This document shows positions 18,259 through 25,940 of a stretch of DNA of 64,000 nucleotides, in pieces. The notes under the pieces were generated by a model, which was given only the letters and a program-made list of their open reading frames with translations, had not been told where the DNA came from and searched no databases. Source of the stretch: JAZQQB01 sp045628865 (GTDB lineage Bacteria; Bacillota; Clostridia; Lachnospirales; Lachnospiraceae); assembly GCA_045628865.1 (NCBI GenBank), contig JAZQQB010000071.1:124001-188000 (forward strand). The letters run 5' to 3'. Position numbers and translations under genes: made by a program. How positions within the stretch are numbered: position 1 is the first letter of the stretch; each line of letters begins with the position of its first letter.

Positions 18259-19863
18259 ATGTTTTGTCGCAAATGTGGAAGCAAAAATGAAGATGGAGCA
18301 AAGTTTTGTTATAAGTGTGGATATGCATTTCAACAGGCAGCAGTGAACCCAGCAGTACAGCCAGTACCAACGCCAGTGCAGCCAGTACCAGTGCAGCCAG
18401 TACCAACGCCAGTACAGCCAGTACCAACGCCAGTACAGCCAGTACCAACGCCAGTGCAGCCAGTACCAACGCCAGTGCAGCCAGTACCAACGCCAGTGCA
18501 GCCAGTACCAACGCCAGTGCAGTCAGTACCAACGCCAGTACAGCCAGTACCAACGCCAGTGCAGCCAGTACCAACGCCAGTACAGCCAGCACCAACACCG
18601 GTACAGCCAGCACCAACACCGGTACAGCCTGTACCAGTACAGCCAGCACCAACGCCAGTACAGCCAGTGCCAGTGCAGCCAGTACCAACGCCAGTACAGC
18701 CAGCACCAATGTTTAATGGGCAGACTGATCAGAATAAGACAATGATCTTGGCAGTTGGGAATAAATCAGAAACAAGTGCTGTGCAGACAGAAATGGTCAA
18801 TGTAAATCCAGCACCAATCCAGCCAGAACCAATCCAGCCTAATCAAGTGGAATTGGCGCCAATGCCAGAAATGACAATTCCAAAGGTTGAACCTGAAAAG
18901 GATGGCAAGAAGAAGGGCGGAAAGACTGCGCTTATTATCGTAATTATCGTAGTTGTTTTGGCAGGTCTAGGTGTAGGTGGATTTTTCCTATACAGGCATT
19001 TTACAGATCCATCATCAAAAGCAGAAAAAGCATTAGAAGATGACGATATTGCAGGTGCAGTGAATCAGTTGGATGATGCTTCAGATGAAGAAAGAGCTGA
19101 GATCGAATTAAATATTATTGATAAAGCAACATTAGAATACAACAATTATGTGAATGAGGTTGTTGGCTTCGATTATGATAGTGTGAAAGAAGATTTGATG
19201 CTTGTAAAAGAATCGGATATCAGTGATACCACAGAAATTAATCGTATGTTAGAGAACATGGATGTAATTCATGAGTCTAGAGAAAATTATCAGTTGGGAA
19301 TTGAAGCATCCGCTGCAGGTAATTATATTGAAGCAGTAGAGTATTTCAACCTTGTATCTAAGGAAGACAGCAAGTACTATGCTTCTGCCCAGGAAGAAAA
19401 AGATGCTGTTATGGAAAATGTAAAAGAGCAGTATCTGACAACAGCAAAAGAGTATGAAAATGTTGGGGATTACGAAGCCGCACAAACAACTCTGAACGAA
19501 GCTTTAGAGGTTGTTGGAAACGATGGAGATATTGTTGCAGAGCTTTATACTGTTGAGGGTTCTATCAGTAACAGTGGAAAAGAAGAAGCATATGCTGAAC
19601 TTTGCAATACCATTGATAATGGTGATTATGAACAGGCATATGAATTGCTCTGGGTGGATATGGAATTATATCCAGATGACTATCGTTTTACAGTAAAGAA
19701 AGATGAATTGGATTTTGCATACAAGTCATTGATGTTCGGTGTTGCAATGGAACTGTATGATGCAGGAGATGCAGAAGGTGCCGTTGCAGTTTTAGAGGGT
19801 ATGTACTACTATGTACCTGGCGATGAAGCAGTTGCAACCTGGATTGAAAGATATAGCGAATAA
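18259..19863 (+). CDS. Zinc-ribbon, Pro-rich repeat, membrane-anchored TPR-like protein
   Basis: A 534-residue protein. Residues 1-22 are a zinc ribbon (Cys3, Cys6, Cys17, Cys20 in CxxC pairs). Residues about 34-152 consist of TPVQPVP repeats. A membrane helix lies at about 222-246, after a Lys-rich stretch. The remainder, outside by the positive-inside rule, is acidic and helical with TPR-like pairs. No catalytic motif is seen. It shares its plan with the proteins at 25941 and 29381. The kinase gene starts 25 bases downstream and is probably cotranscribed, so this may be a substrate, sensor or scaffold of the kinase. AAGGAGAATGAGAAG precedes the ATG. Confidence 0.8.
   Translation: MFCRKCGSKNEDGAKFCYKCGYAFQQAAVNPAVQPVPTPVQPVPVQPVPTPVQPVPTPVQPVPTPVQPVPTPVQPVPTPVQPVPTPVQSVPTPVQPVPTPVQPVPTPVQPAPTPVQPAPTPVQPVPVQPAPTPVQPVPVQPVPTPVQPAPMFNGQTDQNKTMILAVGNKSETSAVQTEMVNVNPAPIQPEPIQPNQVELAPMPEMTIPKVEPEKDGKKKGGKTALIIVIIVVVLAGLGVGGFFLYRHFTDPSSKAEKALEDDDIAGAVNQLDDASDEERAEIELNIIDKATLEYNNYVNEVVGFDYDSVKEDLMLVKESDISDTTEINRMLENMDVIHESRENYQLGIEASAAGNYIEAVEYFNLVSKEDSKYYASAQEEKDAVMENVKEQYLTTAKEYENVGDYEAAQTTLNEALEVVGNDGDIVAELYTVEGSISNSGKEEAYAELCNTIDNGDYEQAYELLWVDMELYPDDYRFTVKKDELDFAYKSLMFGVAMELYDAGDAEGAVAVLEGMYYYVPGDEAVATWIERYSE
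18352..18711 (+). repeat. In-gene 21-bp tandem repeat encoding TPVQPVP
   Basis: About fifteen imperfect units of the form CCAACGCCAGTRCAGCCAGTA, with occasional 12-bp half units (CCAGTGCAGCCA), occupy 360 bp. Variation among units is mostly silent or Val/Ala. Both a second forward frame and the reverse strand are open through the repeat; these are by-products of its composition. Confidence 0.92.
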
Positions 19864-19888
19864 AAAATAGGGGATATTAGGGTTTACT

Positions 19889-21874
19889 ATGGAGAATTTA
19901 CAGGACACGTATGATATTTATGAAGTGATTGGTGAAGGCGGCGGTGGCAGAGTTTACCGCGCCTTCCATAGAAGACTTCAAAAAATGGTAATCTTAAAGC
20001 AAATCAATAATGCGGGCAGTTTTATGACCAAAAGAGCAGAAGTAGATATTCTCAAAAATTTGAGACATTCCTATCTTCCACAGGTCATTGATTTTTTGGA
20101 AACCTATCAGGGTGTTTTTACTGTTATGGATTATATTCCAGGAAAGACATTGGGACAGATGGTTTCAGAGGGTGTTCGTTTTACAGAACAGCAGGTGCTC
20201 AAGTATGCCACAGAGGTATGTGAAGCGCTTGCTTATTTGCATGCCCAGCCAAGACCTATTGTACATAGTGATATCAAACCAGACAATATTATGATCACGC
20301 CAGATGGACATGTATGTCTGATTGACTTTAATGTGTCAGGGGTTTTAGAGGGCGATCATGCTTTGGTTACAGGATGTACGCCGTCTTTTGCTTCTCCGGA
20401 ACAGATGAATATTTTGAACGATGCCAGGATGGGGGTTGTGAGCAGATTAAAGATTGATCAGCGTACAGACATCTATTCCCTTGCGGCAACAATTTACTCT
20501 GTAATGACAGGAGCCTATTGGAAATATGATCTGAACGATCTAAAAGAATTTCCTGCTTCAGATGGTTTGACAGCTATTTTGTACAAAGCCCTAAGTGTGC
20601 AGCCTGAGGATCGATATCAGGATGCCGTGAAGCTTTTGGTAGCTCTTCGAAATGTTTATAAAAAGGACAAACGGTATAAAAATCTCATAGCAAGACAGAA
20701 TGTGATCTATATTTTGTTGTCCATGTTACTTGCCGGATCCATTTTTTGCACTGTTACAGGCATCCGTGTTCGGGAAAAAGAGAAAAGAGCCAGATACGAA
20801 ACATTAGTGAATAAGTTAGACACGAATCTTTCTGAAAAAGAATTTGACAAGATCTTTGATGATGCAGTGGAACTGTATCCAGATGAGATTGCGGCTTATT
20901 ATCAAAAAGCTTTTTATATCCATGAAAATGTAGGATATGATGAAACTATAGAGTATCTGGATAAACTGCTAGAGGAGGATTATGACGGAACCAATCAGCA
21001 GTATGGAAATGTGTATTATCTGTATGGAGAAAGCTATTTTCAAAAGGAAGAGTATTCTCAGGCAGAGATTTATTTCAAGACTGCTTTAAAATACGATGAT
21101 CAAAATGTAGAAGTGTACCGTGATTATGCCATTACGCTGGTATATCTGGGTAAGGTTGAGGAAGCCAAGAAAACGTTAGATAAAGCAATTACGGTTGGAA
21201 TCACAGAAGCAGACATTTATATGGTGCAGGGTGAAATTGCCAAAATGGAGGGGGATTATCAGCTTGCTGTTGAAGATATGCAAAAGGTACTCTCGCTTAC
21301 CAAGGATGAATACATGAAACTCCGTGCTTATGTGGTCGGAAGTAAGGCTTATCAGGAGATGGGAACCGTAGAGGGATTAAATAATGATATTACCTGGTTG
21401 CATCAGGGAATCACAGAACTGTCTGCAGGCTCTACCATTCTTTTGTACGAACGACTTGCACAGGATTATATTGATCTTGGAGATATGACAGGTGATAACA
21501 GTGGATATTTAAATGCCATCAAAACCTTTGAAGATATTCTTTATAAAAACTGGGGAACCTATCTGACCTACAGCAATATTGTGGTGTTGTATCAGCGATT
21601 GGGCCAAACAGCCAATGCAGTTTTATGGGCAGATAAAATGATCACTGCCTATCCAGAAATGTATCAGTCTTACATGCGAAGAGCATTTGTGGAGATCGAT
21701 GTACAGAATGAAAAAGCAAACCAGAATCGTGACTATTCAGAATTTGATGAATTCTATTCAAGAGCAGAAGAGCTATATGATAAACAAAAATCAGGAAACG
21801 AAACAGATTCTGAAATGCTTTTATTGGAGAATACACATGATCAGGTAGTTGCAGGCGGTTGGCTGACAGACTAA
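19889..21874 (+). CDS. Membrane-anchored Ser/Thr protein kinase with TPR sensor region
   Basis: A 661-residue eukaryotic-like kinase. The glycine loop GEGGGGRVY spans residues 15-23, Lys37 is the ATP-binding lysine, the catalytic loop reads HSDIKPDN (Asp128; family HRD), and the magnesium loop reads DFN (Asp146; family DFG). A membrane helix lies at about 277-297. Residues 310-660 are at least six TPR-like helical pairs, predicted outside. Arg is missing from the HRD motif, suggesting that activation-loop phosphorylation is not required for activity (an RD/non-RD inference). It follows the zinc-ribbon protein by 25 bp and is followed by a 43-residue membrane peptide. PASTA domains, common in Firmicute kinases, are absent. 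Confidence 0.9.
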   Translation: MENLQDTYDIYEVIGEGGGGRVYRAFHRRLQKMVILKQINNAGSFMTKRAEVDILKNLRHSYLPQVIDFLETYQGVFTVMDYIPGKTLGQMVSEGVRFTEQQVLKYATEVCEALAYLHAQPRPIVHSDIKPDNIMITPDGHVCLIDFNVSGVLEGDHALVTGCTPSFASPEQMNILNDARMGVVSRLKIDQRTDIYSLAATIYSVMTGAYWKYDLNDLKEFPASDGLTAILYKALSVQPEDRYQDAVKLLVALRNVYKKDKRYKNLIARQNVIYILLSMLLAGSIFCTVTGIRVREKEKRARYETLVNKLDTNLSEKEFDKIFDDAVELYPDEIAAYYQKAFYIHENVGYDETIEYLDKLLEEDYDGTNQQYGNVYYLYGESYFQKEEYSQAEIYFKTALKYDDQNVEVYRDYAITLVYLGKVEEAKKTLDKAITVGITEADIYMVQGEIAKMEGDYQLAVEDMQKVLSLTKDEYMKLRAYVVGSKAYQEMGTVEGLNNDITWLHQGITELSAGSTILLYERLAQDYIDLGDMTGDNSGYLNAIKTFEDILYKNWGTYLTYSNIVVLYQRLGQTANAVLWADKMITAYPEMYQSYMRRAFVEIDVQNEKANQNRDYSEFDEFYSRAEELYDKQKSGNETDSEMLLLENTHDQVVAGGWLTD

Positions 21875-21903
21875 ATGGAAGAATAAAATCGGGAGAAAAC
21901 AAA

Positions 21904-22035
21904 ATGACAACAGGAACAGTATTATTGATCTGCGGAATTTCAGGATGTGTGATAAGTACTTTATTGATTATTGTATGTCTCATTACATTTCCGCGGAAAA
22001 GAAGAAAGCTTCTGCAAAAAATAGCAGAAAGATGA
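21904..22035 (+). CDS. Small single-helix membrane protein
   Basis: A 43-residue reading frame with GGGAG eight bases before its ATG, 29 bases after the kinase stop. It has one hydrophobic helix (about residues 4-29, including VLLICGISG and LLIIVCLI) and a basic tail PRKRRKLLQKIAER. The size, spacing and positive tail argue for a real gene at the end of the kinase operon. I do not recognise a characterised family; a role as a small regulator or partner of the kinase is conjecture. Confidence 0.6.
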   Translation: MTTGTVLLICGISGCVISTLLIIVCLITFPRKRRKLLQKIAER

Positions 22036-22087
22036 GAGTAAAAGAACAAAGCTAAGGTAGAGGGATAAAAACAAGAAAGATAAAAAC

Positions 22088-22145
22088 AAAGGACAGGCTG
22101 CATGTCCGGATTTAAAAAAATCCGGATCAGCATTCTGTCCTTTTT
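22088..22145. terminator. Bidirectional terminator between converging operons
   Basis: An outer stem AAAGGACAG / CTGTCCTTT encloses a second hairpin (ATCCGGA pairing across an A-rich loop) and is followed by TT. It lies between the kinase operon and the converging arcC gene, so it can serve both. Confidence 0.8.
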
Positions 22146-22171
22146 AGGTGTATGAAACCAGCATATGTATC

Positions 22172-23104
22172 CTATGCTGTAATAGTTGTACCAAAATTTC
22201 CCTTTACAGCTTCCAGGGCATGTTCACTTGATGTAATAACAACCTTACCACGAGGAACTGCTGAAAGATAATCAATTGCTGCCTGGATCTTAGGAAGCAT
22301 ATCATTTGCACCAAACTGATCCTGCTCCATAAATGCCTTTGCTTCAGCACTAGTCATTGAAATGATAGACTCCTGGTTTTCTTTACCGAAGTTTTTGTAA
22401 ACACAAGGAACACTAGTGATGATCAACAAAACATCAGCTGTAAGATCAGCTGCTAATTTACCAGCGATGCTATCTTTCTCGATAACAGCGGAAGCACCTT
22501 TGAAAATGTGCTGCTGCTCGATGACAGGGATACCACCACCGCCACAAGCGATAACTTCCTGACCTGCTTCTGCAAGTAAACGGATGGTATCGATTTCAAC
22601 AATATCGATTGGTTTTGGAGCTGCAACAACTCTGACAAAGCCTTTTTCTGTTTCAGAAACATAATTGCCTTTTTTGGTTTCAACGTCAGCTTCCTCAGCA
22701 TTCATTGCACGACCGATTTTTTTTGTTGGTTCATAGAATGCATCATCGTATGGATCAACAGTAACCTGTGTCAATACAGTACAAACGGAATTGGAAATTC
22801 CTCTGGATAACAATTCTGATTTCAATGAATTCTGAATATCATATCCAACATACCCCTGACTCATTGCAGAACAGACACACATTGGAGCAGGAGTATAGTC
22901 TGTATAGATTCGACGCAACTCAGTCATAGCCTTGTGGATCATGCTTACCTGTGGTCCATTACTGTGTGTGATGGTTAACTGGTAATCAGATTCTACAAGA
23001 TCTGCAAGATTTTTCACTGTTTTGTTAACAGCGCTTTTCTGTTCTAAGGTAGTATATCCCAACGCTTCATGTCCTAATGAGACAACGATTTTCTTTTTTG
23101 CCAT
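22172..23104 (-). CDS. arcC: Carbamate kinase
   Basis: A 310-residue member of the amino-acid kinase family that makes ATP and carbamate from carbamoyl phosphate and ADP. The start is MAKKKIVVSLGHEALG at 23104, with AGGAAGGA upstream; longer in-frame starts would translate through a leader hairpin and lack a good site. Motifs include ITHSNGPQVS (family THGNGPQVG, here with two Gly to Ser changes), ACGGGGIPVIE and IEKDSIAGKLAADL (family DKDLAAALLA). No arginine deiminase or ornithine carbamoyltransferase gene is adjacent, so the source of carbamoyl phosphate is not evident here. Confidence 0.93.
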   Translation of the reverse strand: MAKKKIVVSLGHEALGYTTLEQKSAVNKTVKNLADLVESDYQLTITHSNGPQVSMIHKAMTELRRIYTDYTPAPMCVCSAMSQGYVGYDIQNSLKSELLSRGISNSVCTVLTQVTVDPYDDAFYEPTKKIGRAMNAEEADVETKKGNYVSETEKGFVRVVAAPKPIDIVEIDTIRLLAEAGQEVIACGGGGIPVIEQQHIFKGASAVIEKDSIAGKLAADLTADVLLIITSVPCVYKNFGKENQESIISMTSAEAKAFMEQDQFGANDMLPKIQAAIDYLSAVPRGKVVITSSEHALEAVKGNFGTTITA

Positions 23105-23125
23105 AATTCTTGTCCTTCCTTTCAT

Positions 23126-23163
23126 TTCAGAGCCATGCGTATACAAAATCGCATGGCTCTGAA
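23126..23163. repeat. Perfect 14-bp inverted repeat in the arcC leader
   Basis: TTCAGAGCCATGCG (23126-23139) and its exact complement (23150-23163) flank a 10-base loop. It lies between the predicted arcC promoter and ribosome binding site, so the arcC mRNA would begin with a very stable hairpin. The same arms reappear at 24701 and 24816 around extra palindromes. No T run follows on the arcC strand. Confidence 0.9.
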
Positions 23164-23185
23164 CAGTTACAGATAAATATACTTC

Positions 23186-23214
23186 ATTATAGCAAAAATG
23201 AAAAAAAATGTACA
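23186..23214 (-). promoter_or_regulatory. Promoter for arcC
   Basis: On the minus strand TGTACA (23214-23209) and a perfect TATAAT (23191-23186) are 17 bp apart. Transcription would start near 23179, giving a leader of about 75 bases containing the 14-bp inverted repeat. Confidence 0.6.
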
Positions 23215-23250
23215 TAAAAACTAGGAATACGGAATAAAAATATATTGTAA

Positions 23251-23268
23251 ATGTAATATCAATTACAT
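23251..23268. promoter_or_regulatory. Operator-like palindrome between arcC and the next gene
   Basis: ATGTAAT and ATTACAT are separated by four bases, forming an 18-bp dyad in the 347-bp divergent gap. It lies upstream of both promoters. It may be a repressor or activator site; nothing identifies the protein. Confidence 0.3.
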
Positions 23269-23381
23269 GTTAAATGTGGTACAATTGAATCGGTAGGTAA
23301 CGTATGGATTTACAAGTGAATTTTACGTAAAAATGTGTAAGATATAACATAAACTAGACAATTCAAACACAAAAGACTCTA

Positions 23382-23411
23382 TTGACAGACAATTCACAAA
23401 AAAGGTATAAT
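23382..23411 (+). promoter_or_regulatory. Strong sigma-A promoter
   Basis: Perfect TTGACA (23382-23387) and TATAAT (23406-23411) with an 18-bp spacer, 41 bp before the start of the 94-residue protein gene. It probably drives the three small genes that follow up to the terminator at 24635. Confidence 0.85.
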
Positions 23412-23451
23412 AGTACTACCACAGGGGAAGTGTTGGAAATGGAGTTAGTTT

Positions 23452-23736
23452 ATGAAAGATATCTTAACAATTGACGAGATGAAACAGTGTCAGGCGGGGG
23501 ACATCTTAACCTTCTATATGGTTGAAGAAGATGCAAAGTGTGGTTCTGGATTGATGGTCTTTATGGCATACAGAAACCACCTGTTTTTCTTTTGGAATGA
23601 GTCTGGACCACTAGGATTTTCGGAGAAATATTTAAGAGCACATCCAAAGGTAATGTTTTTTTCAGATTATGATGACGAACGCAAGGCGAAAGCCTTATTA
23701 GCAGAGTATCATGCGAAACATGAAGTGAGTGAGTAA
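23452..23736 (+). CDS. Hypothetical protein (94 aa)
   Basis: A small soluble protein with no signal peptide or membrane helix. It opens with MKDILTIDEMKQCQAGD, has a central hydrophobic beta-rich stretch (LMVFMAYRNHLFFFWN) and a charged helical tail. I do not recognise a family. The consensus promoter 41 bp upstream and the following gene 26 bp downstream support a real, probably well-expressed, first gene of a short operon. The start is the first ATG after GGAG-like GGAAATGGAG. Confidence 0.65.
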   Translation: MKDILTIDEMKQCQAGDILTFYMVEEDAKCGSGLMVFMAYRNHLFFFWNESGPLGFSEKYLRAHPKVMFFSDYDDERKAKALLAEYHAKHEVSE

Positions 23737-23762
23737 AAAATAGTAAGAGGAGCCTATAAACT

Positions 23763-24272
23763 ATGCACGTATTTCAACCAATAGAAACAACAGAATTTGA
23801 TTTTAATATTTTTCAGATGGTTGGGCAGGATTGGTTTGCGCTTGTTACGGAGAAGGATGGAAAGCCCAATGCTATGACTGCTGGTTGGGGCGGCGTTGGT
23901 GTAATGTGGGGTAAGAATGTAGCCTTTGTAGTAGTTCGTGAAAGTAGGTACACAAAAGAGATTTTAGATGAAACGGAATTTTTTTCCATGTGCTTTCTAA
24001 ATAAGGATAAATATAAAACTGTCATGCGATATTTGGGAGCAGTATCTGGAAAGCAGGAAGATAAGATTAGTGCAATGGGATTGAATGTTGAACATTTCAG
24101 AGGAGTGCCATATCTGGATGAAGCAAGAACGGTCTTTTGTTTAAGAAAAATGTTCAAGGCACCAATGGAGGCAGCAAATATGCTAGATCCGGAAATCATT
24201 CCGAAATGGTATGAAAAAGGAGATTATCATAATCTGTATATGGCTGAAATCATACAGGTTATGGCTAGATAG
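23763..24272 (+). CDS. Flavin reductase-like FMN-binding protein
   Basis: A 169-residue protein of the flavin reductase-like split-barrel fold. FQMVGQDWFALVTEKDG, then NAMTAGWGGVGVMWGKNVAFVVVRESRYTKEIL, corresponds to the FMN-binding core, in which the NAMTxGW segment contacts the flavin phosphate. Such proteins are usually small cytosolic FMN-dependent reductases of unknown substrate in anaerobes. RBS AAGAGGAG precedes the ATG. The upstream hypothetical gene and downstream small gene are in the same orientation within 75 bp. Confidence 0.85.
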   Translation: MHVFQPIETTEFDFNIFQMVGQDWFALVTEKDGKPNAMTAGWGGVGVMWGKNVAFVVVRESRYTKEILDETEFFSMCFLNKDKYKTVMRYLGAVSGKQEDKISAMGLNVEHFRGVPYLDEARTVFCLRKMFKAPMEAANMLDPEIIPKWYEKGDYHNLYMAEIIQVMAR

Positions 24273-24345
24273 GATTAGAAGCAAGTTAGGCAAAGCAGGC
24301 TTGCATAAACAGAAGATTTTGGCTTAATAGGCCTGGAGGATGAAA

Positions 24346-24636
24346 ATGGGAGAGAAATATTATTACAGCATTTCAGGAGTAACAGAAGATGGATGGATCA
24401 CAATTGATACTACAGCAGCAGGCCCTATGCCAACAAGGGCTTTGGCAGATCGTTATGCAAAAAGTATTGATAAAGCATTGTGGAAACCATATGCGGATGA
24501 TGATCAGTATGTGATTCAGAAGGATCCATATCGTTTGACATTCCAATATGATGAGATGTTTGGATGCGTAGTAATCTTAAACAAGATGGAAGATAAAGAT
24601 GCAGTCATTGAAATCTTGAAAAAATTATTTGATTAA
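24346..24636 (+). CDS. Hypothetical protein (96 aa)
   Basis: A small acidic soluble protein, GEKYYYSISGVTEDGWITIDTT at its N-terminus, with no recognised domain. I chose the ATG at 24346 because GGAGG lies six bases upstream; an ATG at 24340 overlaps that site. It is the last gene before a very strong terminator and is probably cotranscribed with the flavin-reductase-like gene 73 bp upstream. Function unknown. Confidence 0.6.
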   Translation: MGEKYYYSISGVTEDGWITIDTTAAGPMPTRALADRYAKSIDKALWKPYADDDQYVIQKDPYRLTFQYDEMFGCVVILNKMEDKDAVIEILKKLFD

Positions 24637-24678
24637 ATAGAACAAAGGGTATCGCTTGCGATACCCTTTGTTCTATTT
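24635..24678. terminator. Perfect 20-bp stem bidirectional terminator
   Basis: AAATAGAACAAAGGGTATCG pairs perfectly with 24659-24678 around a CTTG loop, giving A- and T-rich ends on both strands. It begins within the stop codon region of the upstream gene. A related stem (AGGGTATCGCA) ends the nucleotidase gene at 54446. Confidence 0.92.
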
Positions 24679-24700
24679 AGTTTACAAATTGAAGATACTA

Positions 24701-24829
24701 TTCAGAGTCATGCGTATTTTTCTTTGAAAAATACTTATGTGGCGTGCTCGCCAAATGATTTTAAATACAACTAATAGCTTTTAAGCGAGCTTAAGCTTTT
24801 AGTTGTATTTAAAATCGCATGGCTCTGAA
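24701..24829. repeat. Nested palindromic element sharing arms with the arcC leader hairpin
   Basis: Outer arms TTCAGAGTCATGCG (24701-24714) and CGCATGGCTCTGAA (24816-24829) match the 23126 repeat. Between them are a GTATTTTTC/GAAAAATAC hairpin, a GGCG/CGCC hairpin, and a perfect 17-bp inverted repeat ATTTTAAATACAACTAA (24758-24774, 24799-24815) around an AGCTT-rich inner stem. The element supplies the last codons and the stop of the GH25 gene on the minus strand. Confidence 0.88.
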
Positions 24830-25826
24830 TAGGTACAAATTGAATATTTAGATCCACAGCTGTGGAGATACCGCTGACTTTTCCTTCACAGGAATACTGC
24901 CAGAAGCAAAAGTCATATGGAGATTGTGGAATTTCTTCATAATCAGCATACCAGATTGGATAATCCTGTAGCTGTTCCATATCAAAATAAATATCTTCAA
25001 AAACAATATTGCTATAGATCATTACATCGTAGCCGGCTTCCATTAACATATCGCAAAAAATCAAGGTATTCCTAGTAAATTGTTCTTTGGTCATATTATC
25101 AGTTCTTGCTGTAATATCATGCAAAATCTCAGGATCATAGACCACTGGAAGGGATAAAGGTCGATTATCCAAAAGCTCCAGTACATATTCTGCTTCAGCC
25201 TTGGCTTCTTCATCAGTAATAGCCTGTGAGAAAAAGTAGATTCCAATATCAAGGCCAGCGTCGTTTGCACCCTGATAATTTGCTTCAAATTGCTTATCTT
25301 TATTTAAAGAACCGGAAGAGCCATAGCTTCTAAAGCCAATTCTTAAAATGGCAAATTCAATGCCATCTAAAGAAACTTTTTCCCAATTGATATTTCCCTG
25401 ATGGTGAGAAACATCTACACCCTTTCGAATGGTGTAAGAAGAATCATCATAGGAAATATTTTGACCATCGTTTGTTAGTTTTGTCCAATCATATGGATGG
25501 GGAGTGACATAAGGATTTACCTTCATATCATGCCAGATATCCCATGCATCTAATACAGAGATCACTTCCCATTCTTCTTCAGAAATGCGAATGGAAGTGT
25601 TGTCTACTTCATCATTTGAAACGTCAGTTGAGATGCTTTCTTCTGAGTCTGTAGGGGTGCTTTCAGAAGTTTCTATATCTTCGAAAGAAGAGTCAATGGT
25701 GATGGTTTCGTCAATAGATTCTAGTGAAGCAGTTTGGGCAGCGGGAGTTTTTTGCCCGCATCCAAACATACTGATCAGAGAAATGGAAAAGAGCAGTACT
25801 GTATGTTTGATCTTTTTATAATTCAT
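24771..25826 (-). CDS. GH25 lysozyme-like lipoprotein
   Basis: A 351-residue secreted protein with a lipoprotein signal (LLFSISLISMFGC, lipid-modified Cys about residue 16), a Ser/Thr/Glu-rich linker to about residue 100, and a glycosyl hydrolase family 25 domain: GVDVSHHQGNINWEKV, AILRIGFR, GIYFFSQAI, PVVYDPEI with catalytic acids, and FWQYSCEGKVSGI ending in AVDLN. GH25 enzymes cleave peptidoglycan between MurNAc and GlcNAc. The start at 25826 is chosen for the signal peptide and an AGAAAGG site. The last 17 or so residues (from SHAIL) are translated from the nested palindrome, so the natural C-terminus has been altered. Confidence 0.9.
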   Translation of the reverse strand: MNYKKIKHTVLLFSISLISMFGCGQKTPAAQTASLESIDETITIDSSFEDIETSESTPTDSEESISTDVSNDEVDNTSIRISEEEWEVISVLDAWDIWHDMKVNPYVTPHPYDWTKLTNDGQNISYDDSSYTIRKGVDVSHHQGNINWEKVSLDGIEFAILRIGFRSYGSSGSLNKDKQFEANYQGANDAGLDIGIYFFSQAITDEEAKAEAEYVLELLDNRPLSLPVVYDPEILHDITARTDNMTKEQFTRNTLIFCDMLMEAGYDVMIYSNIVFEDIYFDMEQLQDYPIWYADYEEIPQSPYDFCFWQYSCEGKVSGISTAVDLNIQFVPIQSHAILNTTKSLSSLKSY

Positions 25827-25940
25827 GGTTAAGAACCTTTCTTGGTGAAATGTTGCGAAGTTATTTCTACAACATTGTATCGGAATATCCAATTCATAGC
25901 AAGGCGGATTCCACCTAACAGGTAAAATCCGCCATAGATA

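Noticed and set aside
18236..18716. Antisense and second forward frames (Val/Leu/Ala or Ser/Thr/Asn repeats) over the TPVQPVP repeat
   Set aside because: Pure shadows of the 21-bp repeat. The zinc ribbon and membrane helix lie in the annotated frame.
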